Origin: Phascolarctobacterium sp. | GTDB taxonomy: Bacteria; Bacillota; Negativicutes; Acidaminococcales; Acidaminococcaceae | Assembly (NCBI GenBank): GCA_017623055.1 | Contig: JAGAPX010000005.1 | Location: forward strand, 41,139 to 105,138 | DNA length: 64,000 bases | Direction: 5' to 3' | In this document: positions 40,026 to 49,701 of the stretch, one piece after another | Layout of the letters: every line of letters begins with the position of its first letter | Numbering within the stretch: position 1 is the first letter of the stretch | The notes under the pieces: generated by a model | What the model saw: the letters and a program-made list of their open reading frames with translations, nothing else | What the model was told of the DNA's origin: nothing | Database searches by the model: none | Made by a program: the position numbers and the translations under genes

Positions 40026-40951
40026 ATTTTCTCGAGGATTTGTTTAAAAAAGATAATTTGCTTGCAAAAATAATATCCCTTGTTGTTGCCTGCTTTTTAT
40101 GGGCGTACGTAATGATGGAGCAAAACCCCATTGTGGAACGTTATTATGAAGTTCCTCTGCAACAAAGAGACGTTGCTGAAACTATGGCAGTGTTTAACGC
40201 ACCGGAAGTTGTTACCGTACAGGTGCGTGCATCCCGCTTACTTTTAGGTGATAGCGCTGTTCAAGATATTATTGCTTATATTGATTTGAAAGACGTTGCT
40301 GAAGGACAGCAAAAGCTTCCTGTAACAGCGGTTTTTACCAAAGGCGAGGTTGTCAACGTGCTTCCTAAGGAAGTAAATGTATTGGTTGACCGCGTTACAG
40401 AAAAAACTGTTCCTGTTGTGACAAGTGTTGTTGATAATGCTGATGAAGATATAACTGTGGATAGTAATGCTATCAAACCTGCTAGAGTTGTGGTGCGTGG
40501 TGCGTCCACCAAACTGAGCAAGCTTGATAAGGTTACAGCGCCTGTAAGTATTAAGGACCAAAGAGAGAACTTCCAAGCTGAATGTATTTTGGTTGCTTTA
40601 GATGAGAATGGAAAACTGGTAAGCGATGTACAAATCATTCCCGATAAGGCTACTGTTGACGCTATCATTGTTCGCAAGATGATTTCTGCAGAGCTTCCTG
40701 TGCGTGTAGTTATTACCGGGGAAATGCAAGAAGGCTTACAGATAGCGCAAATGCAAGTCCTTCCGGAAAAAATGCGTATTACCGCGCCTCCTTCTGTACT
40801 GAAGAAATTGCGTGAGCTCAACACTAAGCCTATTGATATTACAACTCTTACCGGCAGTATGGCTGTAAATACTGAGCTTGATTTACCGGATAAGGTTATT
40901 CCTGACAAACGTGCGGTGCAAGTACGTTTTTCTGTAGAAAGGCAAAATTAA
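40022..40951 (+). CDS. cdaR: CdaR-like YbbR-domain regulator
   Basis: A 309-residue protein. One N-terminal transmembrane helix (LLAKIISLVVACFLWAYVMM) is followed by about three YbbR repeats facing the outside. It binds and modulates CdaA. ATGA overlaps with cdaA, and the next gene overlaps by one base, so all three are coupled. Confidence 0.9.
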   Translation: MNFLEDLFKKDNLLAKIISLVVACFLWAYVMMEQNPIVERYYEVPLQQRDVAETMAVFNAPEVVTVQVRASRLLLGDSAVQDIIAYIDLKDVAEGQQKLPVTAVFTKGEVVNVLPKEVNVLVDRVTEKTVPVVTSVVDNADEDITVDSNAIKPARVVVRGASTKLSKLDKVTAPVSIKDQRENFQAECILVALDENGKLVSDVQIIPDKATVDAIIVRKMISAELPVRVVITGEMQEGLQIAQMQVLPEKMRITAPPSVLKKLRELNTKPIDITTLTGSMAVNTELDLPDKVIPDKRAVQVRFSVERQN

Positions 40952-42549
40952 TGAAGCTAAAGATAAATAATGTGCGTGTTTCCCTGCTTCACGAAACACC
41001 TTTAGAAAAAGCTGTTTGTAAGAAGCTTGGTGTTGGCAAGGACTGCTTAGGTGAAATTAAGATTATGCGCCGAGCGGTGGATGCACGCAAAAAAGATAAT
41101 GTGTGTTTAAATTATCACGTCCTAGCTGATGTGGATATCAATAATAAATTTGCCAAGAAGCTTTTGGCAGATAAGGATATTAGCCAGTACAAGGAAGAAG
41201 CCGCTGTGCCGGTAGAGTTTGGTGATTTACCGATAAGTGCTCCTCCTATAGTGATTGGTGCTGGTCCGGCAGGTCTTTTGGCGGCGCTGGAACTTGCCAA
41301 GTATGGTTACAAGCCTTTGCTTTTAGAACGTGGTAAGCCCGTTGCACAAAGAGTGGAAGATGTAAAACGCTTCTGGCAAACTGGTGCGTTTAATCCTGCT
41401 TCTAATGTGCAGTTTGGTGAGGGCGGTGCTGGTACCTTTTCTGACGGCAAGCTGACAACTCGCGTTAATGACCCTGTGATGAAGGATATTCTTGAAACCT
41501 TCGTGGCAGCAGGCGCACCGGAAAATATTTTATGGGAGCATAAGCCCCACGTTGGCACGGATAAGCTGCGTGCCATGGTAACTGGTTTAAGCAAGCAAAT
41601 TGTTGCTTACGGTGGGCAGATTATGTACGAAGCCCACGTTACTGATTTCATTATCAAGAACAATTCAGTTACAGGCGTAGTGCTGGCAAGCGGTGAGAAG
41701 ATTACTGCGGGAGCAGTGGTCTTAGCCTGCGGTCACAGTGCTCGCGATACTTATAAAATGCTGGCGGCTAAAGGCGTTGGCATTACCAGCAAACCTTTTG
41801 CTATTGGCGTGCGTATTGAGCATCCCCAAGAATTAATCGACAGAGCGCAATATGGTACCTTTGCAGGACATAAGCTCCTTGGTGCTGCAGATTACGCTTT
41901 GGTTTACCATACTCCAGATAAAACTCGCACTGCCTATTCCTTCTGTATGTGCCCTGGTGGTTTGGTGGTCGCTGCCGCTTCCGAAAGTGGGGGCGTGGTA
42001 GTAAATGGTATGAGTATGTACAATCGAGATAGCGGTGTTGCTAACAGCGCCTTGGTTGTAAATGTAGGTAGTGAAGATTTTGGCAGTTCTCCTCTTGACG
42101 GCGTAGAGTTCCAACGTAAGTATGAGCAGCTTGCTTACGGTGCGGGGGGGAGTAATTACTACGCTCCTGCCCAAAACTTTGCCAGCTTTTTAAATGGAAC
42201 TGCGCCTGATATTACTAGCCTTGCTGCTTCAACCTATCGTCCGGGAATTACACCCTGCGATTTGACAAAAGTGCTGCCTAATTACGTGTGCGATACTTTG
42301 AGGGCAGGCATTACTGATTTTGGCAGAAAGATTGCCGGCTATAATGATGGCGGTGCGCTCCTTACTGGTGTAGAAACAAGAACTTCTGCGCCTGTGCGCA
42401 TAGTGCGTGATAAACTTACTTATGTTTCTGAAACCCACGACTTGCTGTATCCGTGCGGCGAGGGGGCAGGGTATGCTGGTGGTATCATGTCTGCCGCATT
42501 AGATGGTTATCACGTTGCTCGCGCTATTATGAAGCGCTTCGCTCGTTGA
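40951..42549 (+). CDS. FAD-dependent dehydrogenase (COG2509-like)
   Basis: A 532-residue protein. An N-terminal 90-residue domain precedes the FAD-binding GxGxxG in VIGAGPAGLLAALELAKYG, and VQFGEGGAGTFSDGKL is the characteristic second motif. A C-terminal GEGAGYAGGIMSAALDG closes the FAD fold. The substrate is unknown. It lies between cdaR and glmM, as in many Clostridia and Negativicutes. Confidence 0.85.
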   Translation: MKLKINNVRVSLLHETPLEKAVCKKLGVGKDCLGEIKIMRRAVDARKKDNVCLNYHVLADVDINNKFAKKLLADKDISQYKEEAAVPVEFGDLPISAPPIVIGAGPAGLLAALELAKYGYKPLLLERGKPVAQRVEDVKRFWQTGAFNPASNVQFGEGGAGTFSDGKLTTRVNDPVMKDILETFVAAGAPENILWEHKPHVGTDKLRAMVTGLSKQIVAYGGQIMYEAHVTDFIIKNNSVTGVVLASGEKITAGAVVLACGHSARDTYKMLAAKGVGITSKPFAIGVRIEHPQELIDRAQYGTFAGHKLLGAADYALVYHTPDKTRTAYSFCMCPGGLVVAAASESGGVVVNGMSMYNRDSGVANSALVVNVGSEDFGSSPLDGVEFQRKYEQLAYGAGGSNYYAPAQNFASFLNGTAPDITSLAASTYRPGITPCDLTKVLPNYVCDTLRAGITDFGRKIAGYNDGGALLTGVETRTSAPVRIVRDKLTYVSETHDLLYPCGEGAGYAGGIMSAALDGYHVARAIMKRFAR

Positions 42550-42669
42550 AAATCGCCATAAGCACTGTCTAACTTTGTTGGAACTACGTTTGCTTGCTCG
42601 ACGTACGCTTAGTACGCCATCGCTTCACAAACTTGTTCCGCCTCGTTATACAGCACTTCTGACGATTTT
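42549..42669. repeat. interspersed structured repeat, copy C
   Basis: A 121-bp element starting at the stop codon of the FAD protein. Its arms are AAAATCG/CGATTTT (outer), GGAAC/GTTCC, GTTTG/CAAAC and GTAC/GTAC. Confidence 0.8.
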
Positions 42670-42724
42670 GTGTGATTCGAAATTAACATATTATATGTAA
42701 AATAAATTTAGTGGAGGTTTTTCA

Positions 42725-44065
42725 ATGGCTCGTTTATTCGGTACCGACGGTGTTCGCGGTGTAGCAAATGTGCAATTAACTCCGGAGCTGGCTTTTAAAT
42801 TAGGCTATGCTGCGGCAAAATATTTTGGTAGAGAGGTAGCAAGTCCTAAAATTATTATTGGTCGTGACACTCGTCGCAGTGGGCCCATGTTGGAATGTGC
42901 TTTGGCAGCAGGTATCTGCGCTGCTGGTGGTAACGCTCATCTTTTAGGCGTAATGCCCACTCCGGCAGTTTCCTTCTTAACTTCCGAAGTAAACGCTAAT
43001 GCAGGCGTAGTAATCTCTGCTTCTCATAATCCCTTTGAAGATAATGGGATCAAATTCTTCTCCAAAACTGGTCACAAATTGCCTGACGCAGTTGAAGACG
43101 AAATTGCAGATATCGTGGCAACTCCCATCGACTACAGCAATGCAGTTAGTGGTTCTAGCGTTGGTACTGTAGTTTACGAATATGGTTTAGCTGAAAGATA
43201 TATTAAACATATTTTAGGTACTGCTTATACCCAATTAGATGGATTGAAGGTTGTTATGGACTGCTCCAACGGTGCTAACAGCGAAATCGCTCCGGAAATT
43301 TTGCGTAGCTTGGGTGCAGAAGTAATTACAATTTTTAACGAACCTAACGGTATCAACATTAACGATGGCTGTGGCTCTACTCATCTTGAAGCATTGCAAG
43401 CAAAAGTTGTAGAAGTGGGTGCAAATGTTGGCGTTGCCAACGACGGCGATGCAGACCGTTGCCTTATTGTTGATGAAAACGGCGACGTTCTTGACGGTGA
43501 CCAAATAATGTTGCTCTGCGCTTTAGAACTGATGGAACAAGGCAAGCTTCATGATAATATGTTGGTAACTACCGTAATGAGTAACGTTGGTTTGCACAAA
43601 GCTATGAAAGAAGCTGGTGGCAAAACCGTTAAAACTGGTGTAGGCGATAGATATGTATTGGAAGAAATGCTCAAGCACGGTTACAGCTTGGGTGGTGAAC
43701 AATCCGGTCACATTATTTTCTCTGAATTTGCTAAAACCGGTGACGGTATCTTGACCGCAGTTCAACTTCTGTGCTCCATGGTTAAGAACAACAAAACCTT
43801 GTCTGAAATGGGCGCAGTTATGACTAAGTTCCCCCAAATTCTTTTGAACGTGCGCGTTGCTGATAAGAATGGTTGGGAAGAAAACCAAGCTATCAAAGAT
43901 GTAATCAAAAAATATCAAGACGAATTGGGTGACAATGGTCAAATTTTGGTACGTGCTTCCGGAACTGAACCTTTAATCCGCATTATGGCAGAAGGTCCCA
44001 AGCAAGAGTACTTGGAACAAACCGCAGGTGCCATTGCAGAAGTAGTTAGTGCTGAATTGTCCTAA
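42725..44065 (+). CDS. glmM: phosphoglucosamine mutase
   Basis: A 446-residue protein with the phosphoserine loop ISASHNPFEDNGIKFF, the metal site NDGDADRC, the sugar loop GEQSGHII and the phosphate site RASGTEPLIR. It converts glucosamine-6-phosphate to glucosamine-1-phosphate for cell-wall precursors, and is physically and functionally linked to CdaA regulation. GTGGAGG precedes the ATG. Confidence 0.97.
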   Translation: MARLFGTDGVRGVANVQLTPELAFKLGYAAAKYFGREVASPKIIIGRDTRRSGPMLECALAAGICAAGGNAHLLGVMPTPAVSFLTSEVNANAGVVISASHNPFEDNGIKFFSKTGHKLPDAVEDEIADIVATPIDYSNAVSGSSVGTVVYEYGLAERYIKHILGTAYTQLDGLKVVMDCSNGANSEIAPEILRSLGAEVITIFNEPNGININDGCGSTHLEALQAKVVEVGANVGVANDGDADRCLIVDENGDVLDGDQIMLLCALELMEQGKLHDNMLVTTVMSNVGLHKAMKEAGGKTVKTGVGDRYVLEEMLKHGYSLGGEQSGHIIFSEFAKTGDGILTAVQLLCSMVKNNKTLSEMGAVMTKFPQILLNVRVADKNGWEENQAIKDVIKKYQDELGDNGQILVRASGTEPLIRIMAEGPKQEYLEQTAGAIAEVVSAELS

Positions 44066-44084
44066 CACAAAATCTTGTATTTTA

Positions 44085-44113
44085 TTGACCAAAACTGAAT
44101 AGTATAGTATCAT
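44085..44113 (+). promoter_or_regulatory. glmS promoter
   Basis: TTGACC (44085-44090), 17 bp, TATCAT (44108-44113), giving a leader that contains the ribozyme. Confidence 0.7.
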
Positions 44114-44133
44114 AATACTAATCACATAAGATG

Positions 44134-44167
44134 AACCGCGGGGGCTGGCCAGCCTGCGCGGTTTGTT
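44134..44167 (+). terminator. GC-rich hairpin in the glmS leader
   Basis: AACCGCG (44134-44140) pairs with CGCGGTT (44157-44163), enclosing the perfect palindrome GGCTGGCCAGCC (44143-44154), then TTTG. It lies after the promoter and before the ribozyme, so it could be an extra leader element or a terminator for glmM. Confidence 0.5.
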
Positions 44168-44193
44168 GCGTATTTAAAACACTCTGTGATTTA

Positions 44194-44330
44194 GCGCATG
44201 TGCCACTTTTTAAAAGTGGTGGACGAGGATGGAGGTCGTCGATCAGTCAGCGGATGCCTCCCGGTTAGCTGCAAACCGTAAGCTGGATACAAAGCCTGTT
44301 GGTAACAACGGAGAGAAAATTTCAGTAGCA
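44194..44330 (+). ncRNA. glmS ribozyme
   Basis: The conserved core is present in order: cleavage-site GCGC (44194-44197), GACGAGGATGGAGG (44222-44235), GCGGATGCCTCCCGG (44260-44274) and the following CTGCAAACCGTAAG. Family knowledge: the RNA uses glucosamine-6-phosphate as cofactor to cut its own leader, which destabilises the glmS message. Cleavage is expected just before position 44194. Confidence 0.93.
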
Positions 44331-44364
44331 GAATGGCTAATAAATTTAAGGAGGATACTATCTA

Positions 44365-46194
44365 ATGTGTGGTATCGTTGGTTATATCGGTTCCAAACAA
44401 GCTGCTCCCTTCCTGCTTGATGGTATGAGCAAGCTTGAATACCGCGGTTACGACTCCGCAGGTATTGCTGTATTGGAAAAAGGTCAAGTGCGTGTTGAAA
44501 AATGCGTTGGTCGTTTGGATGCACTGCGTCAAAAATTGGAAGGTAACATGCCTGAAAGTGTTATCGGTATTGGTCACACCCGTTGGGCAACCCACGGTCG
44601 TCCCTCTGATCGTAACAGTCATCCCCATACTGATAGCAGTGGTAAATTTGTTGTAGTACACAACGGTATTATCGAAAACTATCTGGCGCTGAAAGAAGAA
44701 TTAATTGCTAAAGGTGTAGAGTTCTCCTCTGATACTGATACCGAAGTTGTTGCTCACCTGATGGCAGATCTTTTTGACGGCGATATGGAAAGCACCGTTA
44801 AAAAAGTTTTGAAGGTTATCAAAGGCTCTTACTCCTTGGTATTTATGTGCGAAGCAGAACAAGACAAAATCATCTGCACCAAAAAAGATAACCCCTTGGT
44901 TATTGGCTTGGGTGAAGGTGAAAACTTTATTGCTTCCGATATTCCGGCAATCATCAACCACACCCGTCGTACCTTTATCATGAGCGATGGCGAAATCGCT
45001 ACCGTTACTAAAGACGGTGTATGGGTGCAAGATATTGAAGGTACTCCCATTAACAAAAAAGTATTTGAAGTAAATTGGAATGCAGAAGCTGCAGAAAAAG
45101 GTGGCTTTGAACATTTCATGCTGAAAGAAATTTATGAACAACCTAAAGCAATGCGTGACACTATGACCGGTCGCGTAAACGCTGAAGAAAAAACTATTAC
45201 CTTCCCGGAACTGAACTGGACCAGTGAAGAACTGCAAGGCATTAACAAAATCTTCATCGTAGCTTGTGGTACCGCTTATCATGCAGGCATTGTTGGTAAA
45301 TATTATCTGGAACAATTGGCACGTGTACCCGTTGAGGTAGATATTGCCAGCGAATTCCGTTATCGTAGTCCCTTGGTTGATGGCAATAGCTTGTGCATCG
45401 TTATCAGCCAATCCGGTGAAACCAGTGACACTTTGGCAGCACTTCGTGAATCTAAACGTCTTGGTGCTAGAACCTTGGGCGTAACTAATGTTGTTGGTTC
45501 TTCCGTTGCTCGTGAAGCTGACCAAGTAATTTATACCTATGCAGGTCCTGAAATTGCAGTTGCTTCCACCAAAGCATATACCACCCAGCTTCTTGCGATG
45601 TTAATGCTTGCAATTTATGTTGGTCGTTTGCGTGGCACTTTGGCAGAAGAACAAGCTAAAGAATTGGTTGGCGGTTTGGCTTCCATTCCGGAACAAATCC
45701 ACAAAATGCTGGAAGACGTTGACCAAATCAAAGTATTCGCTCGTGAATATGGTAGCTGTGAAGATGCTTTCTTCCTCGGTCGTAGCCTTGACTACGCTGT
45801 AGCTCTTGAAGGTGCGCTGAAGCTGAAAGAAATCTCTTACATTCACGCAGAAGCTTATGCAGCTGGCGAATTGAAGCATGGTACTTTGGCTCTTATCGTA
45901 AGTGGTGTTCCTGTAATCGTACTTGCAACTCAAGAGGACGTTTACGACAAAACTGTAAGTAACCTGCAAGAAGTAAAAGCTCGTGAAGCTGTAGTAATCG
46001 CTATCGGTTTTGAAGGCGATACTTCTTTGGCAAAATACGCAGACCATGTAATTTACATTCCTAAAACCGGTAAATACCATGCGCCTCTTTTGGCAGTACT
46101 GCCCTTGCAACTCCTGTCTTACTATGCAGCGTTGACTAGAGGCTGTGATGTGGATAAACCGCGCAACTTGGCAAAATCCGTAACTGTAGAATAA
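44365..46194 (+). CDS. glmS: glutamine-fructose-6-phosphate aminotransferase (isomerising)
   Basis: A 609-residue protein. The catalytic Cys2 in MCGIVGYIG begins the glutaminase domain, then EYRGYDSAG. Two SIS isomerase domains follow (around SQSGETSDT and ALEGALKLKEISYIHAEAYA), ending in KSVTVE. It makes glucosamine-6-phosphate from fructose-6-phosphate and glutamine. It is feedback-controlled by the upstream ribozyme. Confidence 0.98.
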   Translation: MCGIVGYIGSKQAAPFLLDGMSKLEYRGYDSAGIAVLEKGQVRVEKCVGRLDALRQKLEGNMPESVIGIGHTRWATHGRPSDRNSHPHTDSSGKFVVVHNGIIENYLALKEELIAKGVEFSSDTDTEVVAHLMADLFDGDMESTVKKVLKVIKGSYSLVFMCEAEQDKIICTKKDNPLVIGLGEGENFIASDIPAIINHTRRTFIMSDGEIATVTKDGVWVQDIEGTPINKKVFEVNWNAEAAEKGGFEHFMLKEIYEQPKAMRDTMTGRVNAEEKTITFPELNWTSEELQGINKIFIVACGTAYHAGIVGKYYLEQLARVPVEVDIASEFRYRSPLVDGNSLCIVISQSGETSDTLAALRESKRLGARTLGVTNVVGSSVAREADQVIYTYAGPEIAVASTKAYTTQLLAMLMLAIYVGRLRGTLAEEQAKELVGGLASIPEQIHKMLEDVDQIKVFAREYGSCEDAFFLGRSLDYAVALEGALKLKEISYIHAEAYAAGELKHGTLALIVSGVPVIVLATQEDVYDKTVSNLQEVKAREAVVIAIGFEGDTSLAKYADHVIYIPKTGKYHAPLLAVLPLQLLSYYAALTRGCDVDKPRNLAKSVTVE

Positions 46195-46315
46195 AATTTG
46201 CCATAAGCACCGTTATGCTTTGTCGCAACTCATTCGCTTGCTTGACGTACGCTTAGTACGCCAGCGCTTCACGAATATCGTTGCTTCGCGCCTTCCGGCA
46301 CTTCTGACAAATTTT
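46193..46315. repeat. interspersed structured repeat, copy D
   Basis: A 123-bp element starting at the glmS stop codon. Its arms are AAAATTTG/CAAATTTT (outer), GCAAC/GTTGC, ATTCG/CGAAT and GTAC/GTAC. It is most similar to copy A inside but has different outer arms. Confidence 0.8.
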
Positions 46316-46394
46316 TAGTTGGATTTTTTATAATGTATTAAACCCTCTTATTATTGAAAGATAATGAGAGGGTTAATTTATAGGAGTGATTCTA

Positions 46395-47516
46395 ATGTTA
46401 AATAAAGAAAGATTAATCGACGAATTTATCGAGCTGGTGAGCGTGCCCTGTCCCAGCAAGGGTGAAAGAGAGGTAGCGGAGCTTATTATGAGTAAGCTCC
46501 GTGCCATGGGGATTGAGTCTGAAATGGACAAGGCGCACGAAAAAACTGGTGGTAACTGCGGTAATGTGTGGGCGTATATTAAAGGCAACGTTCCTACTGC
46601 TCCCGTACTTTTCTTTGAAGCTCATATGGATAGCGTGGCTCCTACTACCGGTACTAAAGTAGTTTGTAAGGATGGTGTACTGTACAGCGACGGCACCACT
46701 ACGCTGGGCGGTGATGACAAGGTTGGCGTTGCTGCAATGCTGGAAGTTGTCCGTGCTCTCAAAGAGGATGGTGTAAACCACGGCGACATTCAACTGTGCT
46801 TTACCATTAGTGAAGAAATTGGCTGTCTTGGCGTGGTGAATATGGATAAGAGCTGGATTAAAGCGGATTTTGGCTATTGCCTTGACATTGGTGGCGACAT
46901 TGGCGAAATTACCTACGCTGCTCCTAAACTGTACGATATTTATGTGACTGTGACAGGCAAGGCTGCTCACGCAGGCATTGCTCCGGAAGAAGGGGTGAAT
47001 GCTATAATGCTTGCGGCAGATGCTTTGAGCAAGCTGCCTGCCTACGGACGTATCGACAAAGAAACTACCTTCAACGTTGGTATGTTCAATGGTGGTATTG
47101 GTACTAACATTGTTTGTCCGGAAGTCAAGTTCGTAATTGATATGCGCTCTTTGAATGTAGATGGTTTGGAGAAATTAAAGGACGATACTATTAAAATTAT
47201 TTCTGATGTTGTGACTAGCCAAGGTGGTAAGGTTGAGTTTGACGTTCACGAAGGTTGTCCTGCTGTGGCAGTACCCACTGACCACCAATGCATAAAGCTG
47301 GCAGAACGTGCTGCTGAAAAAATGGGCTTGAAGCCAGAATTGAAAACCACTGGTGGCTGCAGTGATGGTAACTTTTTGTGTGGATATGGTTTGCCCTGCG
47401 CACTCTTAGCTACGGGAATGAGCAACGTGCATACCACAGAAGAGTATTTGAAAGAGGACGACCTTTTTGGAACTGCGCAATGGATGTATGAGATTATTAA
47501 GTTAAACGCATTGTAA
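46395..47516 (+). CDS. M20 family (PepT-like) peptidase
   Basis: A 373-residue protein. AGGAG precedes the ATG (MLNKERLIDEF). The metal ligands lie in FFEAHMDSV, then TLGGDDKVGVAAMLE and the catalytic SEEIGCLG. A dimerisation domain follows from GKAAHAGIAPEEG, and the final His is in VHTTEEY. It likely trims short peptides in the cytoplasm. Confidence 0.88.
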   Translation: MLNKERLIDEFIELVSVPCPSKGEREVAELIMSKLRAMGIESEMDKAHEKTGGNCGNVWAYIKGNVPTAPVLFFEAHMDSVAPTTGTKVVCKDGVLYSDGTTTLGGDDKVGVAAMLEVVRALKEDGVNHGDIQLCFTISEEIGCLGVVNMDKSWIKADFGYCLDIGGDIGEITYAAPKLYDIYVTVTGKAAHAGIAPEEGVNAIMLAADALSKLPAYGRIDKETTFNVGMFNGGIGTNIVCPEVKFVIDMRSLNVDGLEKLKDDTIKIISDVVTSQGGKVEFDVHEGCPAVAVPTDHQCIKLAERAAEKMGLKPELKTTGGCSDGNFLCGYGLPCALLATGMSNVHTTEEYLKEDDLFGTAQWMYEIIKLNAL

Positions 47517-47606
47517 TTTACTACAAGTTTTATGATATTTCTGTGTCTTTTAGTTTTTTGTCACATTCATTTGCTATACTGGTGATAGAAGAATGGAGGT
47601 GCACTT

Positions 47607-48308
47607 ATGAAATATCTGAAGAACTTATGCTTGAGCTTTTTAGTGATGTGCTTTACCTTGCTGGGGTTCTCTTCTGCAAGTGCGGCAGAGCTTCTTAATA
47701 ATTCTATTACCGCAACTGGTACTGCTTCCATGGAAGTTGCGCCCGATACTGCCTACGTGAACTTTAATGTGTTTGGTAGGGGGGACAGTGCTGAAATTGC
47801 AGCAAACATCTCTGCTAATAGGGTAGCAAGTGTGAAGCGCGCTTTGGCTGTAGCCGGTATTACTAAGGAAGACATTGAGACCATTAATTATTATGTGAAC
47901 CCTGTGTATGGGGAGAAGGGTAAAATTAATGGCTACCAGGCTAACCATTATATGAAGGCTAAAATTAGTGACATCAACCGCGTGGGCGAGATTGTTGACG
48001 TTTTGACTGCTAATGGTGCTGATAGTATTAATAATGTAGATTTTGGCGTGAGTGACCAAGAATTACTCCAACGTCAGCTTTTAGGCAAGGCTTTGGAAAA
48101 TGCTAGGTTGCAAGCCGAAGTAGTAGCAACTGCTGCTAATCGAGAACTTGGCAAGCTGATGGCGGCAAGAATTAGCAACTATGGTGGTTATTCTCGTATG
48201 TACAATAGCGTGATGCTTAAAGGTGCAGCGGATTCCAGTGCTACGGTTATAGAAACCAAAGGCATCAAGGTTAATGCCAGCGTAGAAGCAAGCTTTGAAA
48301 TTAAATAA
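47607..48308 (+). CDS. SIMPL (DUF541) domain secreted protein
   Basis: A 233-residue protein. A signal peptide (LSFLVMCFTLLGFSSASA) is followed by the SIMPL fold (ITATGTASMEVAPDTAYVNF, and the C-terminal IKVNASVEASFEIK). It is likely periplasmic. The family is tied to oxidative stress in some bacteria, with no defined activity. Confidence 0.85.
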   Translation: MKYLKNLCLSFLVMCFTLLGFSSASAAELLNNSITATGTASMEVAPDTAYVNFNVFGRGDSAEIAANISANRVASVKRALAVAGITKEDIETINYYVNPVYGEKGKINGYQANHYMKAKISDINRVGEIVDVLTANGADSINNVDFGVSDQELLQRQLLGKALENARLQAEVVATAANRELGKLMAARISNYGGYSRMYNSVMLKGAADSSATVIETKGIKVNASVEASFEIK

Positions 48309-48320
48309 GAGCATAAAAAT

Positions 48321-48350
48321 AGAGCAGAGGAGTTCGTTTTCCTCTGCTCT
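48321..48350. terminator. bidirectional terminator
   Basis: AGAGCAGAGGA (48321-48331) pairs with TCCTCTGCTCT (48340-48350) between converging genes. Confidence 0.85.
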
Positions 48351-48352
48351 TG

Positions 48353-49528
48353 TTATTTTTGTAAGTAGTATGGTGAATTTAAGTAGTCACTTCCTGAAAT
48401 GGAAGGAGTGTTTTGTAATAGGGCAAGTATATCGCTTGCCGTAAGGTCTAGTTCAATTTGTTGGGCGAAGGCTTGGCTTTGACCACTGGCTGGATATTTA
48501 CCAAGCTTGGTGATGATGGGAAGGGTGCAGGTTTCCTTCATCTCTTTTAGTAATTGACGCCCTACGTCGTTGAAGGCAAGGACACGTATGTATGCAGGTG
48601 TTACTTGCTCAAAGTAGTTACGTTCTTTTCCAAGTAAGAGCTGCATAAAAAGACGACGTATTCTTGTTTGCGGGTAGCGCTTTTTAGCGCATAAGGTTAC
48701 TGCTTCGTCTAAGCTCGTGCAGTTTGCCGCTTGTTTTAGCAAATTTTCCAAGCCTTCCGTACATTGACACTGCTCTGCGATTTGAGAAGCAGTGAGTAAA
48801 CGCAGGCGATAGCTTAGCAAATTCCACAGGAGTGTTTCGTTTATGCTGTGGTTACTTTCTAAAGCTTGCCATACGTTTAAAGGTACTGCCTTTTGTGCGG
48901 CAGCAGGATTATTTCCCAAAAAAGATTTACGGATGGCAGTTGCACTAGCTATGGATCCTGTGATTTCTGCATCGTTATAATTAGCTTGCTCCCGTTTTAT
49001 AAAAATGGGAGTGATGTTTGTGTTTTGTAGAGCCTTGGAATATTCTAGGGCAAGGATGTCGTTGGGAGTGTTCAAGTTTGCAGCGTTGGCTAAATTTTGC
49101 AAAGCTTTTTCGTAAGCAGCGGCATAGGTTAAGCCATCAGCTAAGAAGCTTTGCAGGGTACTTTGAAATTCTGGGCCAGTTACGATTTTTGCTAACTCTA
49201 TGAAATTTGTAGAGGGTGTTTCCACTCCGCAGGAAAGGTGGCTGACGCAACCCATTGCCTGCATAATCTGAACAGCACCGCTGGCGAAGAACTCCGCACT
49301 ACGCAAGGAGAAGGCAGTAGGAAGCTCTACAACTAAATCTACACCGTTTTGCACTGCAAGGCGTGCTCTTTGCCATTTGTCAAGAAAGGCTGGCTCGCCA
49401 CGTTGCATGAAGCTACCGCTCATAACTGCTACTACAGGTAGGTTTGTCAAATTTTTAGTTGTCTGCAAATGATACAGGTGTCCATTATGAAAGGGATTAT
49501 ATTCTGCGACAATGCCTACAGCTTTCAT
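48353..49528 (-). CDS. tmcAL: tRNA(Met) cytidine acetate ligase
   Basis: A 391-residue protein with a nucleotidyltransferase start AVGIVAEYNPFHNGHLYHL, including the HxGH motif. A helical C-terminal domain follows. It activates acetate with ATP and acetylates C34 of elongator tRNA-Met. It is divergent from ackA, whose product also uses acetate. Confidence 0.92.
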   Translation of the reverse strand: MKAVGIVAEYNPFHNGHLYHLQTTKNLTNLPVVAVMSGSFMQRGEPAFLDKWQRARLAVQNGVDLVVELPTAFSLRSAEFFASGAVQIMQAMGCVSHLSCGVETPSTNFIELAKIVTGPEFQSTLQSFLADGLTYAAAYEKALQNLANAANLNTPNDILALEYSKALQNTNITPIFIKREQANYNDAEITGSIASATAIRKSFLGNNPAAAQKAVPLNVWQALESNHSINETLLWNLLSYRLRLLTASQIAEQCQCTEGLENLLKQAANCTSLDEAVTLCAKKRYPQTRIRRLFMQLLLGKERNYFEQVTPAYIRVLAFNDVGRQLLKEMKETCTLPIITKLGKYPASGQSQAFAQQIELDLTASDILALLQNTPSISGSDYLNSPYYLQK

Positions 49529-49701
49529 GGTGTGCTCCTTTACGAATTTATTAAAGTCATTATAGCATATTTGCGTAGACAGATTTTACTTTTGTAATTA
49601 ATTGTTCGGAATTTTTTGCTATGCAATGGTTTGGCAATCGTGTATACTATATTGTAGCTTATTGGTTGTTTTACCAAAAATTTCTTTTTAGGAGGCTTAT
49701 C

